NCBI GenBank assembly: GCA_016869075.1
Contig: VGEY01000009.1
Span: forward strand, 1-59,773
Source: Alphaproteobacteria bacterium
GTDB lineage: Bacteria; Pseudomonadota; Alphaproteobacteria; Paracaedibacterales; VGCI01
Direction: 5' to 3'
DNA: 59,773 bases
Shown here piece by piece: positions 27,311 through 35,960 of the stretch; position 1 is the stretch's first letter, and each line of letters opens with the position of its first letter. Under the pieces are notes generated by a model. The model was not told the origin of the DNA. It saw only the letters and a program-made list of their open reading frames with translations, and searched no databases. The position numbers were made by a program, and so were the translations under genes.

Positions 27311-27934
27311 TTAAAATTTAATGAGGATGGGTTGGTTTCCCATAGTCCAGGGCGCATAATTTTCCATGACTTTTTGAAAGAGGGGACTCGAAGTCCATAA
27401 ATCCAGCCATTCTTTTAGGTGAGGATAGGGTTGTTCTTGAAACCATTCAGGTTCTACTTTTGAAAATTGACGAATAAAAGGGAAGAGAGCAATATCAGTG
27501 AACGTGGGAGTTTTCCCGGTTAAGTATGGGTGTAATCGTTCTTCAAGTAGTCTTAAAAATATCTCACATTGGTGACGATCATTTATATCAATCCTGCCAC
27601 CAAATCGTTCTGGATATTTATAGTGATCTAAGGCGTGTTTAAAGGTTGTATCATTTTCCTGGATGATTTCTTCGTCTTCGGGAGATAAAGGGGGTGATTT
27701 CAGTGCCCATTTCATGATATGTAAGCTTTCCTCAAGAACCGTCCCATCTTTCAATAGCATCACAGGTACAGTGCCTTTAGGAGAAATTGTGAGCATTTCA
27801 AGAGGTTTGTTCTTTAAACTGACTTCCCGATGTTCATGGGGAATTTTGGCTGTGTACAGAGCGAGTCGAGCGCGCATTGCATAGGGGCAACGACGAAATG
27901 AATAAAGAACAGGGACGGGAATCAGCTCTTCCAC
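27311..27934 (-). CDS. Glutathione S-transferase family protein
   Basis: A 207-residue protein with an N-terminal thioredoxin-like GST domain (VLYSFRRCPYAMRARLAL, a CPYA motif with one cysteine, then KGTVPVMLL and VLEESLHIMKW) and an alpha-helical C-terminal domain (PTFTDIALFPFIRQF). The single-Cys motif resembles the glutaredoxin-2/omega-like GSTs that act in redox chemistry. Translation starts at GTG 27934, 13 bases inside the preceding gene, so the pair with the thioredoxin-like protein is probably coupled. The substrate cannot be told. Confidence 0.88.
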   Translation of the reverse strand: MEELIPVPVLYSFRRCPYAMRARLALYTAKIPHEHREVSLKNKPLEMLTISPKGTVPVMLLKDGTVLEESLHIMKWALKSPPLSPEDEEIIQENDTTFKHALDHYKYPERFGGRIDINDRHQCEIFLRLLEERLHPYLTGKTPTFTDIALFPFIRQFSKVEPEWFQEQPYPHLKEWLDLWTSSPLFQKVMENYAPWTMGNQPILIKF

Positions 27935-28479
27935 TTAATATTGCATCCCATGCTGGGTTTTTGTTGGGAATCAATTGGTTTGCCGGCTATAAGGCAGTCC
28001 AAGGCGGATCTTAAGTCTGCCCCTGTTACAGGAATACTGTTATTAGGTCGAGAATCATCCAATTGCCCTCTATAGACACACTTTAAGTTTCCGTCAAAAA
28101 TGAAGAAGTCTGGTGTACAAACTGCATCATAAGCTTTTGCGATTTGTTGAGATTCATCAAAGAGATATGGGAAATTAAACCCAAGAGTTTTTGCAAGAGC
28201 AGACATTTTCTCAGGCCCATCTTCAGGATGGGTAACAGGGTCATTTGAACTGATCGCAACAAAGGTAATTCCCTTTTTCTCATACTCTTGAGTAAGTTTT
28301 AAAATTTCAGGAAAAACATGTTTTACAAAAGGGCAATGATTGCAAATGAACATGATAACAGTTCCCTTGGGAGACTTAATCCCTTGGAGAGATACTTGGT
28401 TTCCTGAAACAGTGTCGAAAAGGGAAAAATCAGGTGCGGGGGATCCAAGGGGAATCATTGATGAAAGTGTTACGGCCAT
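27922..28479 (-). CDS. Thioredoxin-like redoxin (PRX-like/AhpC-TSA type)
   Basis: A 185-residue thioredoxin-fold protein beginning PLGSPAPDFSLFDTVSG, with the redox segment FICNHCPFVKHVFPEI (CxxC at CNHC), the cis-Pro region AVCTPDFFIFD and the family ending SMGCNIKWK. These are the landmarks of the single-domain thioredoxin family related to peroxiredoxins and TlpA. No signal peptide is obvious, so it is probably cytoplasmic. It is not CcmG, which would have a membrane anchor. It forms a two-gene unit with the GST. Confidence 0.87.
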   Translation of the reverse strand: MAVTLSSMIPLGSPAPDFSLFDTVSGNQVSLQGIKSPKGTVIMFICNHCPFVKHVFPEILKLTQEYEKKGITFVAISSNDPVTHPEDGPEKMSALAKTLGFNFPYLFDESQQIAKAYDAVCTPDFFIFDGNLKCVYRGQLDDSRPNNSIPVTGADLRSALDCLIAGKPIDSQQKPSMGCNIKWKS

Positions 28480-28499
28480 AGCTCTAGTCCATTTATTGA

Positions 28500-30248
28500 T
28501 TATGGTTTTGGTGCATTCAATTTGAGTTCAATTTGTGGCTTTGGGGCAAGGATTTCTAAATATTTTAGAATGGTAGTTAATGTTGGATAGTGTGCGAGAA
28601 TTTCACCTACATCACTGCGATCCGTGTCGAATAAGAGCTCAATAAAGGATTTTGGAGCTGGTAAGTGTACAAGGGTGATAGGAGCATCGGTGCCGAGCCC
28701 TACTTCATTTTTAGCAAGCTCCAGAGCAACGTTTAGCCCACCAAGAGCATCTATGAGCCCCTTTTCTTTAGCCTCTGTTCCGGTCCAAATTTGTCCCTTC
28801 GCGATTTCGTGGACTTTTTTGAGGGGAAGTTTTCGACCAATGGCAACTTTATTTTGAAAAAGGATATAAATCTGATCAAGATAATCATTTAATTTTTTCC
28901 ATCCGTGAGTAGAAAGAGGGCTACCTCTTGACCATATTTGCGCATTATTTCCATTATGAATATCCCCCCAATGCACCCCAAAATTTTCCCAAAAACCCTC
29001 TGTTACGATTTTTCCACCATACACTCCAATGGATCCCGTAACCGTTGTAGGTTGGGCAACAATTTTTGTTGCATTACACGCAATTAAATAGCCACCAGAA
29101 GCAGCATAGTTTGACATAGAGGCAATTATGGGCTTTTTTGTTTTTGCGCGCTCAATTTCATGACCGATGAGTTCTGAAGCAATTGCACTTCCCCCCCCAG
29201 AATCAATGCGTAAAACAATGGCTTTGATATCTTTATCTTCAGCGGCATCATGTATACTCTTTGCAACTTCGGCAGCATTCATAACACTTTCTTCAGAGAA
29301 AGGATTACGCCCTCCTTTACCCTTAGAAATCACACCTTCGGCATAGACAATTGCAATTTGTTCCTTAGTAGAGGGGGGTTTTATGAGACGAGAATATGAA
29401 TCGAAAGAAACGTACTTGGGTTTTTTACCTATATGGTTCTCAATAGACTCTTTAACTTGGTCTTTATATCCAATTGCATCGATCATTTTTGCCTCTTGGG
29501 CTTGGGCGACCAGAAGAGGGGATGTGTTGAAGATTTTCTGCACTTCAGCTACTTCCAATCCTCGATCAGCAGCAATCTCAGAGATAATTTGAGCGCTCAG
29601 ATTATCGATAACTCTCTGCATGTTAGCTTTATAGGGGGGTGTAAAATCAGTTTCTATAAGAGATTCAACAAAACCCTTATATTCTTCCCGACGGCCCATT
29701 TGGGGGTGAATTTTGGCTTTTTCCAATAATTTTTTGGCAAAAGGCACCTCAATCATAATACCAACCGTATTTAAAGTACCCAGCGGCATCATCCAAATTT
29801 TTGTTGATAAGGAAGCAAGATAATAATTTTTTGTTCCATTCGAAAGTTCTCCAAAGGTGTCTGCATAGGTATAAACGAATTTACCTGTCGCCTTGAAAAC
29901 TTTGAGAGCTTCTCTAATTTCTTGAGCAGTAGCAATATTTAAGTTAGACCCCTCCAGAGAGAGGAATACACCTTTAATACGCTTATCTTTCGCTGCATGA
30001 TGCAATCCTTCAATAATAGAGTAGGTGGATATAGATTGGCCGTGTATGAGCGAACTAAGACCTCGTGAAGAAGGTTGTTCGGCAAGGGTTTGATCTCCGA
30101 GAGTTAGACATAAAACAACATCAGAATCATTAGATGCTACTGTTGAAGTAGACGGGGACAGCTGATACACAGACCACGCAAAAATAAGAAAAATGAGAAC
30201 TGTAAGTGCGCCAATTGCTGCAAAAAATCTAAGAAAGAATCTTCGCAT
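28500..30248 (-). CDS. sppA: Signal peptide peptidase SppA, 67-kDa type
   Basis: SppA is an inner-membrane serine protease that digests cleaved signal peptides in the periplasm. The 582-residue length and two tandem ClpP-like halves fit the long form. One N-terminal membrane segment (residues 10-30) anchors it. The general base corresponds to Lys191 (in EYKGFVES) and the nucleophile to Ser384 (in NYAASGGY), which lie in different halves as in E. coli SppA. IDSGGGSAIASE and TTVTGSIGVYGG flank the site. GGAGAA precedes the ATG. Confidence 0.94.
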   Translation of the reverse strand: MRRFFLRFFAAIGALTVLIFLIFAWSVYQLSPSTSTVASNDSDVVLCLTLGDQTLAEQPSSRGLSSLIHGQSISTYSIIEGLHHAAKDKRIKGVFLSLEGSNLNIATAQEIREALKVFKATGKFVYTYADTFGELSNGTKNYYLASLSTKIWMMPLGTLNTVGIMIEVPFAKKLLEKAKIHPQMGRREEYKGFVESLIETDFTPPYKANMQRVIDNLSAQIISEIAADRGLEVAEVQKIFNTSPLLVAQAQEAKMIDAIGYKDQVKESIENHIGKKPKYVSFDSYSRLIKPPSTKEQIAIVYAEGVISKGKGGRNPFSEESVMNAAEVAKSIHDAAEDKDIKAIVLRIDSGGGSAIASELIGHEIERAKTKKPIIASMSNYAASGGYLIACNATKIVAQPTTVTGSIGVYGGKIVTEGFWENFGVHWGDIHNGNNAQIWSRGSPLSTHGWKKLNDYLDQIYILFQNKVAIGRKLPLKKVHEIAKGQIWTGTEAKEKGLIDALGGLNVALELAKNEVGLGTDAPITLVHLPAPKSFIELLFDTDRSDVGEILAHYPTLTTILKYLEILAPKPQIELKLNAPKP

Positions 30249-30329
30249 AATGTTCTCCGATCGCTGAAATAGAAATTTATGTTCCTAAGATACTAACAAA
30301 AGCCTTACTACTTCTTTAATATTGACCTG

Positions 30330-31151
30330 TTATACTGTTGCAATATCAGGAGCATCCACTGCTTTCATGCCAACCACATGATATCCGCTGTCTACGTAGT
30401 GTATTTCCCCTGTTACTCCACTTGAAAGTGGGCTAAGTAAGTACACACTTGCGCCACCAACGTCATCTAAGGTTGTATTTCGTTTTAGAGGCGAATTGTA
30501 TTGATTCCATTGTAGAATATAACGGAAATCACCTATCCCTGACGCAGCTAATGTTTTGACAGGACCAGCAGAGATCGCATTTACCCTAATATTTTTAGAT
30601 CCTAAATCCACCGCTAGATATCGGACACTCGCTTCTAGAGCCGCTTTGGCAATTCCCATTACGTTATAATGAGGCATAACGCGTTGTGCGCCGTGATAGG
30701 TCAGTGTAATTAATGATCCGCCCTCGTTCATAAGCTTTGTGGCTTCTCTGCAGGTTTCTGTGAATGAGTAGCAAGAAATATCAAGAGAATTTTGAAAATT
30801 TTGTCGTGAGGTATCAACATACTTTCCTTTAAGCTCTTCCTTATCCGCATAAGCGATGGCATGGACAACAAAGTCGATAGATCCCCATTTCTCTTTAATC
30901 TCCCCAAATGTACGTTCAATATCTCCCGCCTTACTGACATCGCAAGGAATAACGAAATCAAATCCTAAGGAACTTGCAAGGGGTCGGACGCGTTTTTCCA
31001 AAGCTTCTGATTGAAAGGTAAAAGCAATCTCAGCGCCATGCTCCGCTAAGCTTTTTGCGATTCCCCATGCTAATGAATGATCATTGGCAACACCCATGAT
31101 TAGTCCACGTTTTCCAGCCATTAGCTTTGTCTTTGTGCCCATTTCTGTCAT
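30330..31151 (-). CDS. fabI: Enoyl-ACP reductase (NADH) FabI
   Basis: FabI carries out the last reductive step of each fatty-acid elongation cycle. The short-chain dehydrogenase fold shows LMAGKRGLIMGVANDHSLAW, the HAIAYADKEELKGKYVDT loop, and the FabI catalytic pair Tyr152/Tyr162 with Lys169 in YHGAQRVMPHYNVMGIAKA. I place the start at 31151, which has AAAAGGA eight bases upstream and gives 273 residues; an ATG at 31172 upstream would add seven residues without a good ribosome-binding site. It is a separate unit from sppA. Confidence 0.94.
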   Translation of the reverse strand: MTEMGTKTKLMAGKRGLIMGVANDHSLAWGIAKSLAEHGAEIAFTFQSEALEKRVRPLASSLGFDFVIPCDVSKAGDIERTFGEIKEKWGSIDFVVHAIAYADKEELKGKYVDTSRQNFQNSLDISCYSFTETCREATKLMNEGGSLITLTYHGAQRVMPHYNVMGIAKAALEASVRYLAVDLGSKNIRVNAISAGPVKTLAASGIGDFRYILQWNQYNSPLKRNTTLDDVGGASVYLLSPLSSGVTGEIHYVDSGYHVVGMKAVDAPDIATV

Positions 31152-31431
31152 TATTTCGGTCCTTTTAATCATTTTCTAATATATAAATCTTATGGTTTAT
31201 ATATGGCGCAAAGTAGGTCTCTCATTCAAGCAAATCTTGCTGCTGTGGGATTAGAAAAAAAATTATAAGGATTTTCAATGCAGAATTCTCGAGGGTTTTA
31301 TAAGGAAAACTCTATAATTTGACTTGAGTAAAAATCTAAATTTTAAATAAAAACAAGTATGTAGATTGCAATTATCTCAGTAAAAGTGCAGATTTGATAT
31401 TTTGGCTTATTAAAAATTTATTAATGATCAA
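31152..31431. other. AT-rich intergenic region, no gene seen
   Basis: This is most of the divergent gap of more than 300 bases between fabI and the histidine-rich protein gene. A 14-codon frame from the ATG at 31278 follows AAGGA but is too short to credit. No RNA fold or repeat stood out; a fabI promoter must lie here but I could not pick one with confidence. Confidence 0.5.
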
Positions 31432-31459
31432 TTGACATAAGAAAGAAAAAACCTATTTT
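31432..31459 (+). promoter_or_regulatory. Candidate promoter of the histidine-rich protein gene
   Basis: A perfect TTGACA (31432-31437) is followed after 16 bases by TATTTT (31454-31459), about 36 bases before the ATG at 31495. Confidence 0.5.
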
Positions 31460-31494
31460 GTAACCTGCAGATATTTACTGAGGGAGTTACAAAA

Positions 31495-31899
31495 ATGAAT
31501 TTAAAATCATTACTCATTGCTGGTATGTTTGGGATTGTTTCTATGTGTGGAACATCTGTTTTAACTCACCAAACACTCGCTATGACAGTTGATGGTGGTC
31601 AAGTTACGCTTATAAAGCATGATCACGGTCGACATTGTGAAGGTGGACATTGTTACCATAAGCACCATCGCGCTGGACATCATCACCACAAACACCACCA
31701 TAAACATCACCATAAGCACCATCATGATCAAGGGCATCATTATGGTCATTATAAGCATCATCCGGGACTTCATCATGGTTCACAGACGCACGCGTATAAT
31801 CCGGCCTATAACAGCCGTGCCCAATATTGTCACACCAACCCAATGGCTGGGGATTGTCAACGTTTTTGCCTCTTTAATCCAAAAATTTGTCATTCCTAA
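31495..31899 (+). CDS. Secreted histidine-rich protein, likely metal binding
   Basis: A 134-residue protein with a signal peptide (hydrophobic residues 5-29, cleavage probably near 29-30) and a mature part dominated by histidine: 28 His between residues 42 and 99, mainly as HHH-Lys units near 62-77. Six Cys remain in the mature chain (48, 53, 112, 121, 125, 132), four of them in a compact C-terminal region, which could form disulfides. Such composition binds nickel, zinc or copper in known His-rich proteins; the actual metal is unknown. GAGGGAG precedes the ATG, a promoter lies upstream and a strong terminator follows. Long frames on the other strand are shadows of the CAT/CAC repeats. Confidence 0.85.
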   Translation: MNLKSLLIAGMFGIVSMCGTSVLTHQTLAMTVDGGQVTLIKHDHGRHCEGGHCYHKHHRAGHHHHKHHHKHHHKHHHDQGHHYGHYKHHPGLHHGSQTHAYNPAYNSRAQYCHTNPMAGDCQRFCLFNPKICHS

Positions 31900-31950
31900 G
31901 GAATAACAAGTTTTGTAAACCGGGGCGAATGAAAAGTATAAGGTAAAAAA

Positions 31951-31981
31951 AATGAGAGGCAAATATATATTGCCTCTCATT
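31951..31981. terminator. Bidirectional rho-independent terminator
   Basis: A 12-bp perfect stem (31951-31962 with 31970-31981) and a seven-base loop, with an A run before and a T run after, lies between the convergent histidine-rich and RRM genes and should serve both. Confidence 0.85.
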
Positions 31982-32006
31982 TTCTTATGTTAAAACGAAA
32001 TGATTT

Positions 32007-32348
32007 TTAGTAAGGACGGTTAAATCCACCGGGGTTGCGACCACCAGGACCGCCTCTTCCGCCACCGTTTCCACCACCAAAACCACGATTTTCACGTGGC
32101 TGTTGTGGGCGGGCTTCAGAAACGCCAATTGCGCGTCCCAAAACTTCTGTACCATTCAATTTTTCAATGGCATCGGCTGCTTCTGCATCTGTAGACATTT
32201 CAACAAATCCAAAACCCTTGCTGCGTCCGGTATCACGGTCTGTGATAACCTTTGCTGAAACAACTTTTCCGATAGAACCAAACAGTTCTTCTAGTGTTGA
32301 ATCGGACAATGCGAAAGCCAAATTGCTAACATATAATTTTTTACTCAC
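32007..32348 (-). CDS. Glycine-rich RRM RNA-binding protein
   Basis: A 113-residue single-RRM protein: RNP2 as LYVSNL at residues 5-10, RNP1 as KGFGFVEM from residue 44, and a Gly/Arg/Pro-rich tail (GGGNGGGRGGPGG). This architecture matches the small bacterial RNA-binding proteins related to cyanobacterial Rbp, often cold-responsive. I choose GTG at 32348 with AAGGAG nine bases upstream; the TTG before it is also possible. The long 5' leader (about 100 bases to 32450) could be regulatory, as in cold-shock genes, but I see no specific motif. Confidence 0.9.
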   Translation of the reverse strand: MSKKLYVSNLAFALSDSTLEELFGSIGKVVSAKVITDRDTGRSKGFGFVEMSTDAEAADAIEKLNGTEVLGRAIGVSEARPQQPRENRGFGGGNGGGRGGPGGRNPGGFNRPY

Positions 32349-32537
32349 CAAACAAGACTCCTTTAAGTACTAAACAATAGGGCCGCTTAAAGAGGTCTTA
32401 AGTCAGGACTTGGGACTTCTAAAGCAACTTACAATGTAAGTATAGCAGAATTTTGGGTTAAAAAGTAGGGAAAAATGCAATAAAGCTAAAATTAAGTTGT
32501 AAATAAAAGACTTTTAAGGGAGTGGGCTCTTCTTAAA

Positions 32538-32613
32538 TGGCGTCCCCTACGGGATTCGAACCCGTGTTGCCGCCGTGAGAGGGCGACGTCCTAGGCCTCT
32601 AGACGAAGGGGAC
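32538..32613 (-). tRNA. tRNA-Glu (anticodon CTC)
   Basis: On the minus strand the sequence starts GTCCCCTTCGTCTAGAGG, has the anticodon loop CCCTCTCACGG with CTC, a GGTTCGAATCC T-arm and ends in GGGGAC, G and an encoded CCA (32538-32540). The acceptor stem GTCCCCT pairs with AGGGGAC. It follows the bacterial tRNA-Glu sequence closely throughout. Confidence 0.95.
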
Positions 32614-32629
32614 ACGCAGAAACACTGAG

Positions 32630-32658
32630 AAAGTACGCAATTTCTTTTGAAAATGCAA
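32630..32658 (-). promoter_or_regulatory. Promoter of tRNA-Glu
   Basis: TTGCAT (32653-32658) and TACTTT (32630-32635) on the minus strand are 17 bases apart and end 17 bases before the tRNA 5' end. Confidence 0.55.
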
Positions 32659-32778
32659 GTGTTAAACGAATGATATCTTTTAAAATAAAGCCCTGTTTTA
32701 GAAATCGTTTAGCTAGTCAAATAATAAAATTTTACGTAGAATTTATAATATAGGAGACCTTTATTAAGGGAAAATTAA

Positions 32779-33609
32779 ATGAAAAAGCAATTGAAGAGTA
32801 GACCTTCAGATCGTTTTCTTAAAATTGCTTTTCGGATATCCATTCTTCTTAATATTATCTTAATTCCAATGGTTTTTCTAAAAGATCATTTCCTTTATTA
32901 TCTCCACCACAGTCACAGTCACGATTGGCTTACAAAGCCAATTATGAGCAGCTCTTTATATAAATCCCTTTTTAAGGCTGAGCTGACAAAATCTGATAAA
33001 ATCTTAAAACTTTACCAACTGATGAAAGATGTTCATGAAATTTTTGAAAAAAATGGTGTAAAATATTGGATTGACTCGGGAACATTGTTAGGAGCTGTGC
33101 GTCACAAAGGAATTATACCTTGGGATGGGGACATAGATATTGGGATGCATTTTGAAGATGGCTTTAAGTTTCAAAAAATGATCCCACAATTTCAAGAATT
33201 AGGTTACGAAGTAGATGAGGCGTATTTTGGCTTTAAAATATATTTAATCGAAAACAAGGAAGATCGTCTCCACAATGTCTGTTGCGATGTATTTATGGTA
33301 GCTAAAGATGTTGATAAATATTTTTATTATAGCCCTGGGGCCTATCAGCACTGGCCCGCCCATATTCTTGAAAAAGACATGTTTCCTTTAAAAAAATACC
33401 AATTTGGGGACATTGTGGTATGGGGGCCAAATGACCCAGAACACTACTTGAATCAGCTTTATGGGAATTGGAAGACCACAGCCTATAAAGGGGGAGAGCA
33501 CTTTAAGCCGGGGGATGATAAAGATTTTGATTATACGCCCTTTACTTTAGAGAAGAATGATTTTGAGCCTGCCCAACCAACTGGTTCTCTTAAAGATCGG
33601 GTTGGTTAA
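32779..33609 (+). CDS. LicD/fukutin-family phosphotransferase
   Basis: A 276-residue protein with one N-terminal membrane segment (residues 17-40) and a LicD domain: YWIDSGTLLGAVRHKG at about 96-111 and IPWDGDIDIGM at 113-123, whose acidic residues (Asp99, Asp116, Asp118, Asp120) are the expected metal and nucleotide ligands of this nucleotidyltransferase-like fold. LicD enzymes move phosphocholine or similar groups onto surface glycans; fukutin-type relatives use ribitol phosphate. The donor here cannot be inferred, and no choline genes are adjacent. AAGGGA precedes the ATG. It stands alone. Confidence 0.85.
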   Translation: MKKQLKSRPSDRFLKIAFRISILLNIILIPMVFLKDHFLYYLHHSHSHDWLTKPIMSSSLYKSLFKAELTKSDKILKLYQLMKDVHEIFEKNGVKYWIDSGTLLGAVRHKGIIPWDGDIDIGMHFEDGFKFQKMIPQFQELGYEVDEAYFGFKIYLIENKEDRLHNVCCDVFMVAKDVDKYFYYSPGAYQHWPAHILEKDMFPLKKYQFGDIVVWGPNDPEHYLNQLYGNWKTTAYKGGEHFKPGDDKDFDYTPFTLEKNDFEPAQPTGSLKDRVG

Positions 33610-33778
33610 GAAGTATTATGAGCGGTAAAAATAGATAATATATGGACCGATTATTTAATATTTGTAATTGATTCCTTTTATTTAACTTTATTGTTTACTA
33701 AATTCATTTACTTTTCGTGGATGATATGTTACAAAAACCCTTGAAAAACCTATATTCATTTCATAATTAAAAGTTATT

Positions 33779-35242
33779 ATGTCTCAAAAATATTTAAAGA
33801 TTATCATAGGAACTGTCCTTGCTTTTCTTATTTACTTAAATTCCAATGCTATTGAAAGACCTAATGTGGAAAGTAAGGCGAATCAAGAAAGTAGAGAAAG
33901 TATCTCTCCTAAACTCCTTCATGCACAAACACTTTCAAAAGTGATGATTGATTTGAAGATTCCTTTTTCAGTTTCTCAAGATGCTTTTAAGAAAATTTAT
34001 ACTCTTACAGATGATATCGTTACTCTTTTTGAGAGAAGTCCTTCTCTACCGATAGGACTCTATTCCTCAGCGTGGCAAGCAGTTGAAAGCTTGAAAGAGA
34101 TGAAAAAGGAAGATGCTGAAACTCTTATGGAAGACCGCCTGAGAGAAATAAAAGATGAAATTATATTTTTATCCTCCTTTCTAACCAAACTTTCATCTCC
34201 AACGCTGTCTTTAGCGCCAGATTTAGATGTAGGATACAGATTAGAGGAAGAACATGAGCCTGAGAAAGGAGAAAAGAATCTTAAGGTTGAACCCGGGCTT
34301 AAAGTGCCAGGAGCAGATTTAACAGGCTATCCATTTGTACTCTTTGATGGAAATGAAACGGAAGATAATAAGGAGTATTACAAAGCTCTTAGGGATTTCC
34401 AGGGTGATGCCCATCCTTCTCGTGTTCAATACAAAATTTTAGTATATGGTAAGAAAGAGGCAGGGAACAAATTTACCCTGGCCATTCGTGCCCATGATTT
34501 AACTCAGGGTAACGAGCGTACAGTCCTTTGGTTCCCAGAGCATGAGAATCTAGATTTTCGAGATATAAATTCTCGTTTAGCTATCTGCAGTTTCTTTTTA
34601 TCAAATACACTTTTATTTGGGCTTTATCATCTGGACCCACTGGAGCCTATACGTATTTTAAGCTCGAATAGGTTTTCATATGATGATCAAGCAAAAGAAG
34701 TCTTCCGTGTGGCTCGGGAAAGACTCCGCATAGAACATCAGGAAAGAGAAGCTAGAAAGGCGGCAAGGAAAGCTGCTAGAGGAGATTATGAAGCATTAAT
34801 AGATCTACCGGGCTCTGAGCTTACAGGCTATCCCTTTGCACTCTTTAATGGAGATGAAACGGAAGATAATAAGGAGTATTATAAAGCTCTTAGGGATTTC
34901 CAGGCTGACACGCATCCTTCTCGTGTTCAATACACAATTTTAGTACATGGTAAGAAAGAGACAGGGAACAAATTTACCCTGGCCATTCGTGCCCATGATT
35001 TAAATCATGGCAAGGAGACAACAGTTCTCTGGATTCCAGAGCACGAGAATCTACATCGGCGAGATATATTCTCTCGTTCAGTTAATTGCACTTTCTTTTT
35101 ATCAAATGCCCTTTTATTTGGAATTTATAATTTTGACCAATTGGAGCCCGTACGTATTTTAAGTTCAAGTGGATTTGCATACACTGAAGAAGCAAAGAGG
35201 ATCTTCCAGATGGCGCGTGAAATAGTTTTTCCCGTATTGTAA
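33779..35242 (+). CDS. Secreted protein with a duplicated 134-residue domain
   Basis: Unrecognised 487-residue protein. A signal-like segment (residues 6-24, cleavage near NSNA) leads into a helical region with Lys/Glu (to about 170) and then two copies of one domain: residues 181-314 and 348-481. By hand about 98 of 134 positions are identical. Shared landmarks are LTGYPFxLF, ETEDNKEYYKALRDFQ, HPSRVQYxILV, KFTLAIRAHDL, VLWxPEHENL, FFLSNxLLFG and LEPxRILSS. A basic linker (EREARKAARKAARGDYEA) joins the copies. The mix of strands and helices looks like a compact alpha/beta fold. No ribosome-binding site is obvious before the ATG. Confidence 0.82.
   Translation: MSQKYLKIIIGTVLAFLIYLNSNAIERPNVESKANQESRESISPKLLHAQTLSKVMIDLKIPFSVSQDAFKKIYTLTDDIVTLFERSPSLPIGLYSSAWQAVESLKEMKKEDAETLMEDRLREIKDEIIFLSSFLTKLSSPTLSLAPDLDVGYRLEEEHEPEKGEKNLKVEPGLKVPGADLTGYPFVLFDGNETEDNKEYYKALRDFQGDAHPSRVQYKILVYGKKEAGNKFTLAIRAHDLTQGNERTVLWFPEHENLDFRDINSRLAICSFFLSNTLLFGLYHLDPLEPIRILSSNRFSYDDQAKEVFRVARERLRIEHQEREARKAARKAARGDYEALIDLPGSELTGYPFALFNGDETEDNKEYYKALRDFQADTHPSRVQYTILVHGKKETGNKFTLAIRAHDLNHGKETTVLWIPEHENLHRRDIFSRSVNCTFFLSNALLFGIYNFDQLEPVRILSSSGFAYTEEAKRIFQMAREIVFPVL
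34319..34720 (+). repeat. Domain repeat, copy 1
   Basis: Encodes residues 181-314 of the duplicated-domain protein and aligns without gaps to 34820-35221, exactly 501 bases downstream; several stretches remain identical in DNA. Confidence 0.9.
34820..35221 (+). repeat. Domain repeat, copy 2
   Basis: Encodes residues 348-481 of the same protein. The absence of any indel between the copies, and about 73% identity in protein, point to a fairly recent in-frame tandem duplication. Confidence 0.9.
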
Positions 35243-35278
35243 TTAGGACACTGTAATTTAGACCCTAAGGCAAAAAAA

Positions 35279-35950
35279 TTACGGGACCTGGACGAATTCT
35301 TTTAGAATGGTGTTTTTGAGCTGAGAGGGGTTTGCAACAATTTCATCAGCTCCATGTTCTCTTAACAGAGATTCACCATGATAGCCCCAGGAGACACCAA
35401 TGGCTTTTACACCTGCGCTTTTCGCCATGGCCATGTCCATGAGTGTGTCTCCCACCATAACTGACTTTTCAGCAGGACACATCATTTCCCTTAAGACACA
35501 TTCCAATTTATCGGGATGTGGTTTCCCTCTATACCCACGTAAATGAATATCATGATCTGAACGGATGGTTTGAAAAAATCTACGAATATTATAGTGCTCA
35601 AGCTGAGCAAGAACAGGCTTTAAAGAACGAGAAGTTACAATTGATAAAATATATTCCTGACTCAGTTCATTTAAAAGATCATGAATTCCTTCAAAAAGAG
35701 GCATATCTGAAGGTTGATCACATATAAGATCATCAGTTATTTTATATATTTCAGTCAGATGTTTTATAAAATCGTTTATATCTCCCCATCCTTTGAAAAC
35801 TATGGGAGGATTTGGATTCCCCATCACTAAATCCATTTCTGGTTGAGAGGGAGGTGAGAAGTTGTTTTGTTTGCTGTAAAACCTGGTCGCTTTATAATAA
35901 ACAGACCTGCTGTCTGCTAAAGTTCCATCAAAGTCAAAGGCACAGAGCAT
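35279..35950 (-). CDS. HAD-family hydrolase (phosphoglycolate phosphatase-like)
   Basis: A 223-residue haloacid dehalogenase-superfamily phosphatase. Motif I is DFDGT at residues 6-10 (both Asp present), an alpha-helical cap follows, motif II is the Thr/Ser of SIVTSRS, motif III the Lys of GKPHPDKL and motif IV VMVGDTLMDMAMAKSAG. The layout with cap C1 and the GVSWGYH ending resembles Gph or PpaX; the substrate is not determined. AGGAG precedes the ATG. It starts 11 bases after the end of ccmF-ccmH and is probably the last gene of that operon. Confidence 0.88.
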   Translation of the reverse strand: MLCAFDFDGTLADSRSVYYKATRFYSKQNNFSPPSQPEMDLVMGNPNPPIVFKGWGDINDFIKHLTEIYKITDDLICDQPSDMPLFEGIHDLLNELSQEYILSIVTSRSLKPVLAQLEHYNIRRFFQTIRSDHDIHLRGYRGKPHPDKLECVLREMMCPAEKSVMVGDTLMDMAMAKSAGVKAIGVSWGYHGESLLREHGADEIVANPSQLKNTILKEFVQVP

Positions 35951-35960
35951 TTTAAAACTC

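Noticed and set aside
27922..28479. The thioredoxin-like protein as the missing CcmG.
   Set aside because: It lacks a membrane anchor and has the PRX-like family landmarks (CNHCPFV, MGCNIKWK), and it is far from the ccm genes.
31561..31906. Open frames on both strands across the histidine-rich gene.
   Set aside because: They are shadows of the CAT/CAC codon runs (Met/Val/Ile or Asp/Gly/Val strings) with no protein character; the plus-strand frame has the signal peptide, ribosome-binding site and terminator.
33575..33607. AACCAAC/GTTGGTT inverted repeat as a terminator of the licD gene.
   Set aside because: The arms are only seven bases with a 19-base loop inside the coding end, and no T run follows.
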